64,000 nucleotides of DNA from Legionella lansingensis (GTDB taxonomy: Bacteria > Pseudomonadota > Gammaproteobacteria > Legionellales > Legionellaceae): contig NZ_LT906451.1 in NCBI RefSeq assembly GCF_900187355.1, forward strand, positions 682,501-746,500. Direction: 5' to 3'. Below the pieces are notes generated by a model. The model was not told the DNA's origin. It did not search any database and was given only the letters and a program-made list of their open reading frames with translations. Every line of letters begins with the position of its first letter. Position 1 is the stretch's first letter. Positions 17,783-26,753 of the stretch are shown here, in pieces. Both the position numbers and the translations under genes were made by a program.

Positions 17783-18736
17783 ATGTCAATTAAACAGCAA
17801 CGACTTATTGAAGTGGTTCCTTATAGTGCCAGCTGGCCCATGCAATTTGCAGAGGAGGCACAAGCGGTTAAAAAAGCCTTAGGTGACAACTGCATTGAGA
17901 TTCATCATATTGGCTCAACATCAGTTCCTGGTCTTGCTGCCAAGCCTGTCATTGATATGGTTCCGGTGGTCTTAGAGATCATGAAAGTCGATGCGGCTAG
18001 CTCCTCGATGCTGGCCCTTGGATATGAGGCGAAAGGCGAATATGGCATGCCTTTTCGCCGTTATTTTCAAAAAGGGGGTAACCAAAGAACGCATCACGTG
18101 CATGTCTTTGAGGTAGGTAATCCAGAAATTGAACGGCATTTAAAATTTCGGGATTGGATGAGAAACCATCCAGAGGACAGGGAGACTTATGCTCATTTAA
18201 AACAAAGCTTGGTGCGTCAATATCCTGATGACATCACTGCCTATTGCCTGGGTAAAGAGGAATTTATTGCAAGCATTGATCAAAGGGCAGGGTTTACTGG
18301 ATTAAGGATGGTTAAAGCATTGACCGCTCGAGAATGGAATGCAGTGTGTCATTTTAGACAATTTTATTTTTTTGACAAAGCAAGGCTTTCTGACCCGTAC
18401 ACTTGGACTTTTGAGCATGATGATCATGTGCATTTTGTATTATATCAAGGTGCAGAAATCATTGGTTATGCCCATTTGCAATTATGGCCTCATCATCGGG
18501 CAGCCATGCGCATTATTGTCATTGATGAGGCAAAAAGAAATCATCAATGCGGTAGTCAGCTCTTGGCATTATGCGAAAAATGGCTCAAAAGCCAAGGGTA
18601 TAAAAGTCTACATCTTGAGTCATCACCTAATGCTTTAAAATTTTACAGAAATAACGGTTATGTTGACATGCCATTTGATGATCCGGATGGTTATGAAAGC
18701 CACCCTCAGGACACAGCCGTAGGAAAAATACTATGA
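17783..18736 (+). CDS. GrpB-domain and GNAT acetyltransferase fusion
   Basis: Residues 1-170 are a GrpB/UPF0157 domain, a nucleotidyltransferase-fold relative: [59 protein letters not shown]. Residues 175-317 are a GNAT domain with the acetyl-CoA loop region ([21 protein letters not shown]) and [17 protein letters not shown]. This domain pairing recurs in bacteria, but its substrate is unknown. The gene lies 3 bases after the nucleotidyltransferase and overlaps the SDR gene by four bases (ATGA), which supports a co-translated operon. Confidence 0.88.
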   Translation: MSIKQQRLIEVVPYSASWPMQFAEEAQAVKKALGDNCIEIHHIGSTSVPGLAAKPVIDMVPVVLEIMKVDAASSSMLALGYEAKGEYGMPFRRYFQKGGNQRTHHVHVFEVGNPEIERHLKFRDWMRNHPEDRETYAHLKQSLVRQYPDDITAYCLGKEEFIASIDQRAGFTGLRMVKALTAREWNAVCHFRQFYFFDKARLSDPYTWTFEHDDHVHFVLYQGAEIIGYAHLQLWPHHRAAMRIIVIDEAKRNHQCGSQLLALCEKWLKSQGYKSLHLESSPNALKFYRNNGYVDMPFDDPDGYESHPQDTAVGKIL

Positions 18737-19542
18737 TTCATATTGAAAAAACCATGAAACAATCATGCTGGAATTTACAAGGTAAAAAAGCACTCATTAC
18801 CGGTGGTACCCGGGGAATTGGACGTGCAATCGTTGAAGAGTTTCTGCAGTTAGGCGCAGAGGTAACTATAGTATCTAGAAATAAAAATAATCTCGAGGAA
18901 GTAACCAAGAATTGGTGTTCTGAAGGTTTTCTTGTAAATGGAATCGTAGCTGATCTAAATCGAGAGGAATCCTATTCACATGTAATCAATACAATTGCCC
19001 AGAAATGGGATGTATTAGATATTCTCATTAACAATGTTGGAATCAATATCAGAAAATCTGCTCAAAATTATTTACTTCATGAATTTGAAGAGATAATGCA
19101 AACGAATTTAACGTCAACGTTCAGATTGTGCCAATTGGCTTATCCTTTTCTAAAAAAATCATCTCAAGGAAACATAGTTAATATCTCATCCATTTCGGGA
19201 TTAATTGATGATGCATCGGGAGCTCCTTACGGAATGAGTAAAGCGGCGGTGATCCAATTAGGAAAGCATCTTGCGGTAGAGTGGGCGCGAGATAACATCA
19301 GAATTAATACCATAGCACCGTGGTATATTGAAACTGAATTAACCAAGCCAGCCTTATCCGATCAAGAAAAATTAAATGCCATCATTTCGCGTACACCGAT
19401 GCGTCGTGTCGGAAAACCCCATGAGGTAGCGACCCTTGCTGCGTTTCTTTGTATGCCGCAAGCGTCCTATATAACAGGCCAATGCATCGCAGTAGATGGT
19501 GGATTTTTGGCAAATGGTTTTGCAAACCATTCTAAAATTTAA
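18733..19542 (+). CDS. SDR-family oxidoreductase, tropinone-reductase-like
   Basis: This 269-residue protein is a classical short-chain dehydrogenase: the cofactor loop TGGTRGIG near residues 22-29, NNVG, catalytic Ser in VNISSIS, Tyr-x-x-x-Lys in YGMSKAA, and the C-terminal GQCIAVDGG. An Arg after the Gly motif (VSRNKNN) suggests NADP(H). The overall pattern is closest to plant tropinone reductase-like SDRs. It is last in the operon with the nucleotidyltransferase and GrpB-GNAT genes, overlapping the latter by four bases. The substrate is unknown. Confidence 0.88.
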   Translation: MIHIEKTMKQSCWNLQGKKALITGGTRGIGRAIVEEFLQLGAEVTIVSRNKNNLEEVTKNWCSEGFLVNGIVADLNREESYSHVINTIAQKWDVLDILINNVGINIRKSAQNYLLHEFEEIMQTNLTSTFRLCQLAYPFLKKSSQGNIVNISSISGLIDDASGAPYGMSKAAVIQLGKHLAVEWARDNIRINTIAPWYIETELTKPALSDQEKLNAIISRTPMRRVGKPHEVATLAAFLCMPQASYITGQCIAVDGGFLANGFANHSKI

Positions 19543-19627
19543 TAGACAATTGCGCCAAGACTCCCATCTATCTGTCATTCCGCAGTAGAAATTAGAATTA
19601 TTTGTGTGAGCATTTGCTGAGGAAAAT

Positions 19628-19658
19628 CGTCACCCTCCGCGAAAGCGGAGGGTCTATG
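19628..19658. repeat. Left inverted repeat flanking GIY-YIG gene (REP-like)
   Basis: An 8-bp stem CCCTCCGC/GCGGAGGG closes on a GAAA tetraloop at 19633-19652. The 31-base block, including flanks CGTC and TC.ATG, is repeated in inverse orientation at 19986-20016 with only two differences. Confidence 0.8.
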
Positions 19659-19683
19659 AAAGCAAGTCAGATAGTGAGTGATA

Positions 19684-19973
19684 ATGGAAAAATACTCATA
19701 CGTGTACATTGTAACAAATCAAAAGAAGGGTACGTTATATATTGGCGTAACATCAAACCTCATTAAAAGGATTTGGGAGCATAAAAACAAGATGGTTGAG
19801 GGTTTCACCAAAAAATATGGTTGTAATCGCCTTGTTATTATGAGCAACATTCGGATATGTTTGAAGCAATTAAACGTGAAAAGAGATTAAAAAAATATCT
19901 TAGAACATGGAAAATAGATTTAATTGAGTCTGTTAATCCAAAATGGGACGATTTATACAAAAATATTTTGTGA
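19684..19973 (+). pseudogene. GIY-YIG nuclease gene with a single frameshift
   Basis: The first 50 residues are a normal small GIY-YIG domain (YSYVYIVTNQ, then TLYIGVTSNLIKRIWEHKN). At about 19834 the sequence reads CTTGTTATTATGAG where CTTGTTTATTATGAG would keep frame. Restoring one T gives RLVYYEQHSDMFEAIKREK, and then RTWKIDLIESVNPKWDDLY up to the stop at 19973, a complete 96-residue protein of the UvrC-N-terminal-like COG2827 type. These small nucleases are thought to cut DNA structures. Inverted REP-like palindromes flank it on both sides. It could be a real mutation or a homopolymer sequencing error. Confidence 0.85.
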
Positions 19974-19985
19974 TTAACAATAACA

Positions 19986-20016
19986 TGGACCCTCCGCTTT
20001 CGCGGAGGGCGACGGT
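19986..20016. repeat. Right inverted repeat flanking GIY-YIG gene (REP-like)
   Basis: Inverse copy of the block at 19628-19658 (stem CCCTCCGC, loop TTTC, GCGGAGGG at 19990-20009). A further degenerate palindrome, GATCCCC-ACCTACGC-GGGGATG, follows at about 20032-20053. Confidence 0.8.
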
Positions 20017-20110
20017 ATGTGATTGCAAAGATGGATCCCCACCTACGCGGGGATGACATAGTTTTGGTAAACACTCATTCTATGCGTCTACATAGCCAGC
20101 TGTCATTGCG

Positions 20111-21109
20111 TCACAATTCTTTTGCAATGAATTGAATTAATGCAGTAATCTTTGCCTTTACTCGTAAAATAGTAGGCAAAACCTGGAAGACCTGCTGAAT
20201 CCCAATATCCCGCTGTTCTCTTTCAGAACTGAAAGCACGCTCTATATTGTATATTAGCCAGTTGAGCCAGTTGCCAAGAACACCATAAAATGCAGCCTCC
20301 AAATGATCCTTATTAATCGCTCCTCCAGCGAAGGCATATGCTTTAAGCATTTTTATAAATAACGACTTATTGAAAAGCTGTGTAGTAATGCCACTCCAAT
20401 CAAGGGCACAATTGATAATTTCATAAGTTGGATTGAGTTTTCGTGCGGATTCCCAATCGATTAGAAAGGGGAAATCATTTTCATCCCATAAAACATTTTT
20501 CTGATCAAGATCGCCATGGCTTACCACACTGTTACTTTGTAAAATTGGTATCGCTTTTTGATAGAGATCGTTGGTCTTTGTTATAGCCGATTGATTATCT
20601 TTTAATTGCTCGCTAAAGACTAAATGTTGACTTAATGATTCGTTTATCAAAGAAATAATTTTCCCATTAGAGTGAATATCGAATTCTTGGGAGTCAAGCT
20701 CAGGTACATTAAGATTGATGCCGTGGATTCCAGCCAGGACAGTGGCAATCTTAATCGCATGCACCTCAGATATGGCGTCCTTATCAAGTGCTTTTGCTGC
20801 TATCCAAGGATAAGCAAGAAAAGCTTCATCTTCTGAAAAAATTAAATAATTATTTTCCGTTTTTATAGCATGGACTGCTGGAATATTATGCCTGGAAAAT
20901 TGAAAGGCAATTTCTTCCGTCAGTTCATATTGGAATCTTAGTTCCTCAGTAAATTTAATATCATTATTTAGCTGTTTTATAGCAAATTTAGAATCTCTAC
21001 CTTCCAGATACCACATTCTGTGCAAGAGTCCACCGTAAACTCGTTTAGGCAATTCGCAAGGTACAATATTTAATTTTTTACAGATTGTTTCTAATTGATT
21101 TTTATTCAC
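20111..21109 (-). CDS. APH-family small-molecule kinase
   Basis: This 332-residue protein is an aminoglycoside-phosphotransferase/choline-kinase-like enzyme. The catalytic loop VVSHGDLDQKNVLW and metal Asp in PFLIDWESARKL are intact, and an ATP-lysine stretch SKFAIKQL is near residues 40-47. The family phosphorylates hydroxyls of antibiotics or metabolites using ATP in the cytosol; resistance cannot be inferred from sequence alone. The start is a GTG (21109) seven bases after the upstream GNAT stop, and I see no better start. It is the last gene of a likely three-gene run with two GNAT genes. Confidence 0.85.
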   Translation of the reverse strand: MNKNQLETICKKLNIVPCELPKRVYGGLLHRMWYLEGRDSKFAIKQLNNDIKFTEELRFQYELTEEIAFQFSRHNIPAVHAIKTENNYLIFSEDEAFLAYPWIAAKALDKDAISEVHAIKIATVLAGIHGINLNVPELDSQEFDIHSNGKIISLINESLSQHLVFSEQLKDNQSAITKTNDLYQKAIPILQSNSVVSHGDLDQKNVLWDENDFPFLIDWESARKLNPTYEIINCALDWSGITTQLFNKSLFIKMLKAYAFAGGAINKDHLEAAFYGVLGNWLNWLIYNIERAFSSEREQRDIGIQQVFQVLPTILRVKAKITALIQFIAKEL

Positions 21110-21116
21110 GTTGATA

Positions 21117-21602
21117 CTATCTCAGAATGCCTTGTGTTTCTGAATCTTCGTTAAAAAATTTCACGAAAAAAGTCTTGCTTAATTTGGGATTTTTTTTATT
21201 TTCCCTGGTGAATTCTGCTTTGAAGCCACATTTTTTATAAAATTCTGGAGCTTGAAAAGCACTTGTCACTAGGTTGATATTATTGAACCCCTGACCTTTG
21301 AAATGATTTTCAAGAGCTGACAATAACTGCCTTCCATATCCTTTGCCACGATAAGAACTGTCCACCCAGATATCATCAACATAAATTTCTGCGAACGCCG
21401 TATAAGCATTGAGAACACCAAAAATCTCATCTTTTTCATTGGAGATGACTACTGAAAATCGTCGGTAATTAACGTCTATACCATGACGGGTTTCATAGGC
21501 AATCAGATCTTTGGTCATTCGTTTTTCAGTCGCCTCATCGATTTCATCAAATTTGATTTGGCATTCTTTCTTTGTGATATCCGAGCCATTTGTAAAAATC
21601 AT
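21117..21602 (-). CDS. GNAT N-acetyltransferase
   Basis: I take the ATG at 21602, which overlaps the upstream GNAT stop as ATGA and has AGGA upstream, giving 161 residues. A start at 21650 would overlap the upstream gene by about 50 bases. The acetyl-CoA motif is clear: IYVDDIWVDSSYRGKGYGRQLLSALE, with the pyrophosphate loop RGKGYG, and APEFYKKCGF near the end. It is in the same fold class as the first domain of its upstream neighbour, so the pair may come from a local duplication. The substrate is unknown. Confidence 0.88.
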   Translation of the reverse strand: MIFTNGSDITKKECQIKFDEIDEATEKRMTKDLIAYETRHGIDVNYRRFSVVISNEKDEIFGVLNAYTAFAEIYVDDIWVDSSYRGKGYGRQLLSALENHFKGQGFNNINLVTSAFQAPEFYKKCGFKAEFTRENKKNPKLSKTFFVKFFNEDSETQGILR

Positions 21603-22579
21603 GGGAACTGTCCTTGTTGTGTGGGCGATTTTAGTTTCTTCGTAAACCACAATACCAAATCATCATCTACTGGAGCACTATTACCTGGTTTAACCGCTTT
21701 ATACTGGTAAGTCACACCATGGCCATCAGGGCTGTATCCCTTTTTGATATACAATTTTTGAGCGTTGCCATAATCTTGATATAAACCGACACCCAAGCCA
21801 ACCACATCACTACGTAATGCAGCTTCTCTTTCTGCAGTATTCAATAAGCGAGAACCAATCCCCTTATTACGATATGGAGGCAGAACATTTAAATCCATAA
21901 TCTCAGGAATATGATTCTCTCTAAAAGGCTGATAATAGGAAACCCACTTTAAGGTCACATAACCTGCAAGTTGTTCATTGTAAAAAGCAAGCCAAATGAG
22001 ACGTTCATCTCTCATCTGTTCATGCCAATACGATTCAAATGTCGATTTAGGTTTGGGCCAATGGTGACGAGCAAATTCATTGACTAAATGAGTAATATCT
22101 TTTTCTGCAAAGGTGCTTATTTTTATTGGACTCTGCTTTTGAATGGATGGATCAGATTCAAAAAATTCTTTACGCAAAAAATAAAAAACAGAATTCTTCT
22201 GAAAACCACGTCGTTCAAATTCAAGCTTAAATCCTAACTTATGATAAAAACCAATTGCTTCCCAATCCATGGTATTCACTGTGGCAAAAGTGCAACCCTT
22301 TTCTTTTCCATAGTCCAAGGCGGCATTCATGAGTTTCTTGCCCCAGCCTTGATTTCTTATTGAATCACTCACCCAAAGCTGGTCGATGTAAAGACAGCCA
22401 TAAAGCGTACTTCCATTACACCCACCTACAATTGTGTTGTCTTTATCACGAATAAAAAAAGCAAAAAAATCCAGAGGCTTAAACCCCTTTTTTTCCCTGG
22501 CATAAGCCATAATGCCGTTGCCTAAAATTTGAATATCATTTGGCAATGGATTCTCTTCAAAAGATAGCTGTAAAGTCAT
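21599..22579 (-). CDS. Double-domain GNAT acetyltransferase
   Basis: This 326-residue protein contains two GNAT domains. Domain 1 (about 1-140) has IDQLWVSDSIRNQGWGKKLM and AIGFYHKLGFKL. Domain 2 (about 150-310) has IMDLNVLPPYRNKGIGSRLL and NAQKLYIKKGYSPDG. Both pyrophosphate loops (NQGWG, NKGIG) look functional. Tandem GNATs occur in mycothiol synthase and several antibiotic acetyltransferases, but nothing here fixes the acceptor. It is translationally coupled to the GNAT at 21117 and preceded by a truncated cupin gene. Confidence 0.88.
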   Translation of the reverse strand: MTLQLSFEENPLPNDIQILGNGIMAYAREKKGFKPLDFFAFFIRDKDNTIVGGCNGSTLYGCLYIDQLWVSDSIRNQGWGKKLMNAALDYGKEKGCTFATVNTMDWEAIGFYHKLGFKLEFERRGFQKNSVFYFLRKEFFESDPSIQKQSPIKISTFAEKDITHLVNEFARHHWPKPKSTFESYWHEQMRDERLIWLAFYNEQLAGYVTLKWVSYYQPFRENHIPEIMDLNVLPPYRNKGIGSRLLNTAEREAALRSDVVGLGVGLYQDYGNAQKLYIKKGYSPDGHGVTYQYKAVKPGNSAPVDDDLVLWFTKKLKSPTQQGQFP

Positions 22580-22587
22580 GATTGATG

Positions 22588-22704
22588 CTACTCGAATAGA
22601 GTACAGTGTGCCATACCACCTAGATGATTATTCATCAGCAATCGCACCTCTGCGCCAGTTGGGGATCTGTGTTGATACTCTTGTGGGATAGCTTTTGTTT
22701 TCAT
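22588..22704 (-). pseudogene. Truncated cupin gene (N-terminal 38 codons)
   Basis: A 38-codon frame with a strong GAGG site begins MKTKAIPQEYQHRSP and continues TGAEVRLLMNNHLGGMAHCTL. This is the typical start of a small cupin-domain protein (RSPAGAEVRLL...GGMAHxTL). It stops 8 bases before the double GNAT gene, where the family would continue for about 80 more residues with its metal-binding histidines. It is a remnant joined to the GNAT operon. Confidence 0.65.
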
Positions 22705-22805
22705 TTACTACCTCAATATTTTTTATTAACAGTGTGTCATGTCTGGCTACTAAAACCTTCATTACACACTGCATCAAGGCTTCGCTAGCTGCTTACATTA
22801 GAATA

Positions 22806-23582
22806 TTATTTTTCGCCTCGCATCAGATAAATGGATAAGGTAAACCAATATTCACCAGAAAATTTCTCTTGGCATTCTTGATCATATGTGTTTACCAAGG
22901 CCTCATTAATGGAGTTGATGTATTTACTGGGGATTTGGCCTTGAAAAAAAGCAATACCTTTAACAAATTTACGAAAAATGTCCAGAGAAGGTAAAAGAAT
23001 CTGATGCTTTAACCGTTCAAACTTGATGTGTTTAAAGGGCAACGCAAGTATTTTTTCTTCTAAGTTTTGAAAGTCCCGATAATCTACCGGTGGTTTAAAA
23101 TCGTTTAAACAGGGGAATTGCCCAGACGCTTGAACACGGTAATAGCTTGTAATGAAAGGATCATCGCCGGAAGGAAAAAGAGCCAACACTTTTCCAGTGG
23201 TTTTTAAAGCCCTATGAATATTGAGAAAGGCTTTTTCTATAGCAAAAGCGCACCATTGTAAGCACCAAAATGAGACAATATAGTCAAACCGATTCTTAAA
23301 TGACATGACCAATACATCTGTTTGCTGCAATTTAGCATTAGGATAATCAGCAATCTCTTGTCTGGCCAATGCCAACATATTCTCTGAGGCATCTATCCCT
23401 AAAAATTGACCTTGCGGAATTTTATCCAAAATCTTACGGCTGAATGTCCCATTGCCGCATCCAATATCTAAAACATGATCCGTTTGCTTTATTTCTAAAT
23501 ATTTTAAATAACTATTTGCAATGTTTGCTTGGATATAAGAGCCAATTGCATAATCATGAGCTGGCCATTCTTGTGTTGGCAT
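22806..23582 (-). CDS. Class I SAM-dependent methyltransferase
   Basis: This 258-residue protein carries the Rossmann SAM site VLDIGCGNGTFSRKIL near residues 36-51, the acidic strand-2 end FLGIDASENML, and DYIVSFWCLQWC after strand 4, resembling trans-aconitate or malonyl-ACP (BioC-like) methyltransferases. Such enzymes methylate small carboxylates; the exact substrate is not predictable. The start at 23582 has AAGGA seven bases upstream. It appears monocistronic. Confidence 0.85.
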   Translation of the reverse strand: MPTQEWPAHDYAIGSYIQANIANSYLKYLEIKQTDHVLDIGCGNGTFSRKILDKIPQGQFLGIDASENMLALARQEIADYPNAKLQQTDVLVMSFKNRFDYIVSFWCLQWCAFAIEKAFLNIHRALKTTGKVLALFPSGDDPFITSYYRVQASGQFPCLNDFKPPVDYRDFQNLEEKILALPFKHIKFERLKHQILLPSLDIFRKFVKGIAFFQGQIPSKYINSINEALVNTYDQECQEKFSGEYWFTLSIYLMRGEK

Positions 23583-23611
23583 CTCAGGTTCCTTGTTTTT
23601 TATTATTTGTT

Positions 23612-23653
23612 AGCACACGTAGTCTTAGAGGATTTCTCAAGGCTACGCGTGCT
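23612..23653. repeat. Imperfect 11-bp inverted repeat
   Basis: AGCACACGTAG (23612-23622) pairs with CTACGCGTGCT (23643-23653) with one mismatch and a 20-base loop, between the omptin stop and the methyltransferase start. It could end omptin transcription, but there is no T-run. Confidence 0.4.
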
Positions 23654-23681
23654 TCTCAACGAGTACGACTATAAAAAAAAA

Positions 23682-24626
23682 TTAGTTAAAAATATATTTA
23701 AGACCAAGCATTAAAGCATAATTTTTATTATCTAAACCAGCCGAATTAGGAATGTACAACCGTTCTCCCGAATCATTATCTGTAATTTCCATGTTCGCTT
23801 TGGCATTAGAATAACGAGTATAAGAGGCTTCAGCAAAAATCTTGGTATTTTTTGTGAAATAATACCCTGCATTCAGCGTAAGGGAGTGAAATCTTGAGCT
23901 ATCTCCCCATTCTTTAAATGTTAAGTTACGAGCATAATGCTCATCGTTGTCATTCGCTTTTACCCAATTGCTGAATTTAAATAATAAGTTCAATTCAATA
24001 TTATTTACCGCATATTTACCAGTAAGCCCGACATAAGGAGAGCTGAATGTTTGTCGATAGCCTATTCCAGGTTCATCATCTGCGAAACATCCAAAATAAC
24101 GGCCATTATCATATTGGAAGCATCCACCTTTCGCCATGAAACTAAACGAGTTTCGTTCATAGCCACCGAGTAATCCTAATTTATAATTTTGATTATAAAG
24201 CAGCCAGGTTTGCAAATTAAGATCGATTCCATTGCCATAATCAAGATGTGTATTTTCATGGTGAGACCAATCTGTCCAATGGGCTTGATTATCATTTAAC
24301 CAATCATAATCATCTAAAAGTCCTTTACTTTTAGACAATGTAGTCCATCCTCTTCCATTCAGACTAAGCCAAGACAGTAAATCGTAATTTATCTCGGCTT
24401 TTGTGATTAAGGCATTGTTTATTTTCCAGTTTAACTGGCTAAGTTTTCTATCCGTATTTTCTATATAAACATACTCATGCGACTCTCCTGATAAATAGCC
24501 TAATCCAGCATTTAATGACAATCCGTCAAACTGATAAGCCATTTTGTCTGGGCTAGAAGCAAAAGTACTGATAGGGGATGCAATGGCTAGTGACACGATG
24601 GTGAACATGAATGCGTTTTTTCTCAT
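23682..24626 (-). CDS. Omptin-family outer membrane protease
   Basis: A 314-residue beta-barrel protein with a clear signal peptide (MRKNAFMFTIVSLAIASPISTFA). It aligns along its whole length with OmpT/Pla: the catalytic Asp pair in DYDW, TDWSHHENT before LNLQTWLL, RQTFSSPYVGLTG, and the Asp-His couple in DNDEHY. Ten amphipathic strands end in the typical aromatic-terminated strand (GLKYIFN). Omptins cleave next to basic residues of peptides such as plasminogen, complement or antimicrobial peptides at the cell surface, and need rough or modified LPS. All catalytic residues are present. Known homologues occur in Legionella. Confidence 0.93.
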   Translation of the reverse strand: MRKNAFMFTIVSLAIASPISTFASSPDKMAYQFDGLSLNAGLGYLSGESHEYVYIENTDRKLSQLNWKINNALITKAEINYDLLSWLSLNGRGWTTLSKSKGLLDDYDWLNDNQAHWTDWSHHENTHLDYGNGIDLNLQTWLLYNQNYKLGLLGGYERNSFSFMAKGGCFQYDNGRYFGCFADDEPGIGYRQTFSSPYVGLTGKYAVNNIELNLLFKFSNWVKANDNDEHYARNLTFKEWGDSSRFHSLTLNAGYYFTKNTKIFAEASYTRYSNAKANMEITDNDSGERLYIPNSAGLDNKNYALMLGLKYIFN

Positions 24627-25246
24627 GGTTTTTCCTACTTCTTATTATTAATTAAAGACTTAAGATCCCGTCGTCTAAATTGGGATCAAAGAGCTAGCGC
24701 TGGGTGTAATTTAAAGAGGAAACCTTAACATTTTATTAACAATGTGATTTTTTTTTGTATGAGCATTTAAAATCAATAGGTTAAATTTTAGATTGCCAAC
24801 CTTCGAACCAGTGTGTTGTGGAACGAGGTCTTGCCTTAGTGGAAAATTAATATTATTGACAATAAATAAAGAATTATCAGTCAAGACTTCATTTCACATT
24901 ATCTTGCTTCTGTTTGACGTAAGGATCTAATTACAGGAGTTCTATAAAATGCATCAACAATCGATGAAATCTCTATCCTTCTACTCCTCTCAAAGTAAGA
25001 TTAGAAGATCTCTCACCCGATTTGGTTATATCAAACTAAGTCCAAAATATTAAAACGGGTACATGGGCTGTTTTGTGTTATAGCCTGAACAAGATGAATC
25101 TTATTATCAAAAAATAATCATTCATCCCGCGCATTTTCCAAGTTATCACACCCAAATCCCAAATCAACCAAGCCATTGAACAAATTGACTCCCAAATCGC
25201 AGAATGGGTTAGTTCCTATCAAATGTAATCGTCTCGTGGAAGTCCA
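24627..25246. other. Gene-poor spacer with possible decayed coding sequence
   Basis: The omptin promoter lies at the left. A 34-codon frame at 24949-25053 (MHQQSMKSLSFYSS start, ACAGGAG site 10 bases upstream) may be a small gene. At 25110-25228 a frame reads SQINQAIEQIDSQIAEWVSS, which looks protein-like but has no start and follows a stop, so it is probably a remnant. I recognise neither. Confidence 0.3.
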
Positions 25247-25723
25247 TCATCGATGGGTGCTCATTGTTTCCATAACCGTCACCGGATGTCCTTTGAATTC
25301 ATCTTCGGCTATTGTAGTCCAACCAAGACGCGCATAATAATCAGGAATGGTTGCATCAAAGGCAAAAAGATAAAGGGTTTTGAAATCCATTTCGGCTGCT
25401 TTCGCTTTGATTCTATCTATGAGTATTCTTGCAATGCCTTGTTTCTGGTAAGGTGGTGAGACAACCAAAGAACCAAGCCATGGGGTTAAATCAGGACGAA
25501 TCCCATCATTTTCACGCAAAGAACACATACCAACAGGCTTATCGTTGTGGAAAGCAACGAAAGTGAGTGGTAATTGTTCACTGTTTAAATGGTTATGAAG
25601 ATTATCTTCCACGCGTGCAATAGGAACATCAGGAAGCCAAATTTTGCCAAGCACTTCATGCCAAATATTGGCAAGTGAAGCAATGCATTCTGGGTGATAT
25701 TTTAGGAAATCAATTGTTATCAT
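25247..25723 (-). CDS. GNAT N-acetyltransferase
   Basis: From the ATG at 25723 (GGGA site upstream, start MITIDFLKYHPE) the protein is 158 residues. An ATG at 25780 is possible but adds residues not typical of the family. It has GNAT landmarks LGSLVVSPPYQKQGIARILIDRI with the CoA loop KQGIA, and FAFDATIPDYYARLGW. It stands alone between a gene-poor spacer and an orphan gene. The acceptor is unknown. Confidence 0.87.
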   Translation of the reverse strand: MITIDFLKYHPECIASLANIWHEVLGKIWLPDVPIARVEDNLHNHLNSEQLPLTFVAFHNDKPVGMCSLRENDGIRPDLTPWLGSLVVSPPYQKQGIARILIDRIKAKAAEMDFKTLYLFAFDATIPDYYARLGWTTIAEDEFKGHPVTVMETMSTHR

Positions 25724-25867
25724 AACTTTTTTCCCATTAGATAGACTTGGATGGGTAATGAGAATCCCCGTCGCAATCATCAGTATACCTGATTTCCCGT
25801 TAATCTCGACAAAAAAATAACGAATGGTGTCGAGATCATGTACAGCATCTGAATTAGTTAATTATAA

Positions 25868-26656
25868 TCAAGTCAATTTGCTTGGGTTGGTAGGCTCTTC
25901 AACTTTTTCACGGGGAGAAAATACTTCCAATATTGATTGCATATTTTGTAGTTCTTCATAAGAAATTTCACGGTCAATCACGCCTGGATCCCCCTGAATT
26001 TGAATGGTGCCTCCTGAAGCTAGCAATTGTTTTAAATCAGATAAAGCATATTGATTTTCATGAGTAAAACCAAACCCCTCAAAAACAATTTTTTCAAATT
26101 TTTTTCCTTTCATTAATGGCAAGATCGTTCTCTCGCCAAAGGCAGCTACAAACGTAGGATTTTTCCCTAAATCAGGATCAATACTCACCGCATCACTATG
26201 ACTGTGTTCACTCCGATAAGAGGATTCTTCTTTACATGGCATTCCTCCATCATCAGTAAGGGGATCATTACCACAACCAATGACTAGGACATCCTTTTTC
26301 TTTGGAACTTCTCTTAGTTGAATGACACCATGTTGCTGATAAGTTTTTTCTATTGAATCTTGAGAGAGTTCTATCTTTAAATTATCCACATTATAACCAT
26401 GGAGTCCAAAAGGTAGCTGACTTACCTCTTGTTTAAATTCTGTTTGCGTAATTTGAGGATTAAATTGTTGATATTTATGAAGATCTGAATGTAGAGTCGA
26501 ACCGGTAAAAAAATCAAAATGACTAGTTCGCGACTTAACATCCCCCTCTGAATAAGGGAAGGTTTTATAATCAGGTGCGTAATTAGGATGTGGAGCAAAA
26601 ACATCGGGATTCCTGTCCACAAAATCTTTATAAAGCTTTACTAACCATTTTCTCAT
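25868..26656 (-). CDS. Methyltransferase-fold orphan protein
   Basis: The 262-residue protein from the ATG at 26656 (a TTG at 26671 is also possible; neither has a good ribosome site) has a central Rossmann-like core: KDVLVIGCGNDPL (near 120), then an Asp-containing strand SDAVSIDPDLGKNP, FVAAFGE, and FEKIVFEGFGFTH. This is the order of a class I SAM methyltransferase, but an insertion DDGGMPCKEESSYRSEHSH replaces the usual helix after the glycine loop, so activity is uncertain. The N-terminus is aromatic and basic. It is possibly an effector. The gene at 26754 lies upstream on the same strand. Confidence 0.6.
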   Translation of the reverse strand: MRKWLVKLYKDFVDRNPDVFAPHPNYAPDYKTFPYSEGDVKSRTSHFDFFTGSTLHSDLHKYQQFNPQITQTEFKQEVSQLPFGLHGYNVDNLKIELSQDSIEKTYQQHGVIQLREVPKKKDVLVIGCGNDPLTDDGGMPCKEESSYRSEHSHSDAVSIDPDLGKNPTFVAAFGERTILPLMKGKKFEKIVFEGFGFTHENQYALSDLKQLLASGGTIQIQGDPGVIDREISYEELQNMQSILEVFSPREKVEEPTNPSKLT

Positions 26657-26701
26657 ACGAGCGGTCAACAAAGATATTATGTACTAATTTTAGCATGGAG
26701 C

Positions 26702-26719
26702 CTGGCTGCTTGCAGCCAG
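26702..26719. terminator. Compact GC hairpin between orphan genes
   Basis: CTGGCTGC and GCAGCCAG form an 8-bp stem with a two-base loop just past the stop of the 26754 gene. There is no clear T-run, so it could be a weak terminator or a simple palindrome. Confidence 0.4.
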
Positions 26720-26753
26720 AGCCTTTATATTAAGGTATTGTCGACACAAATCC

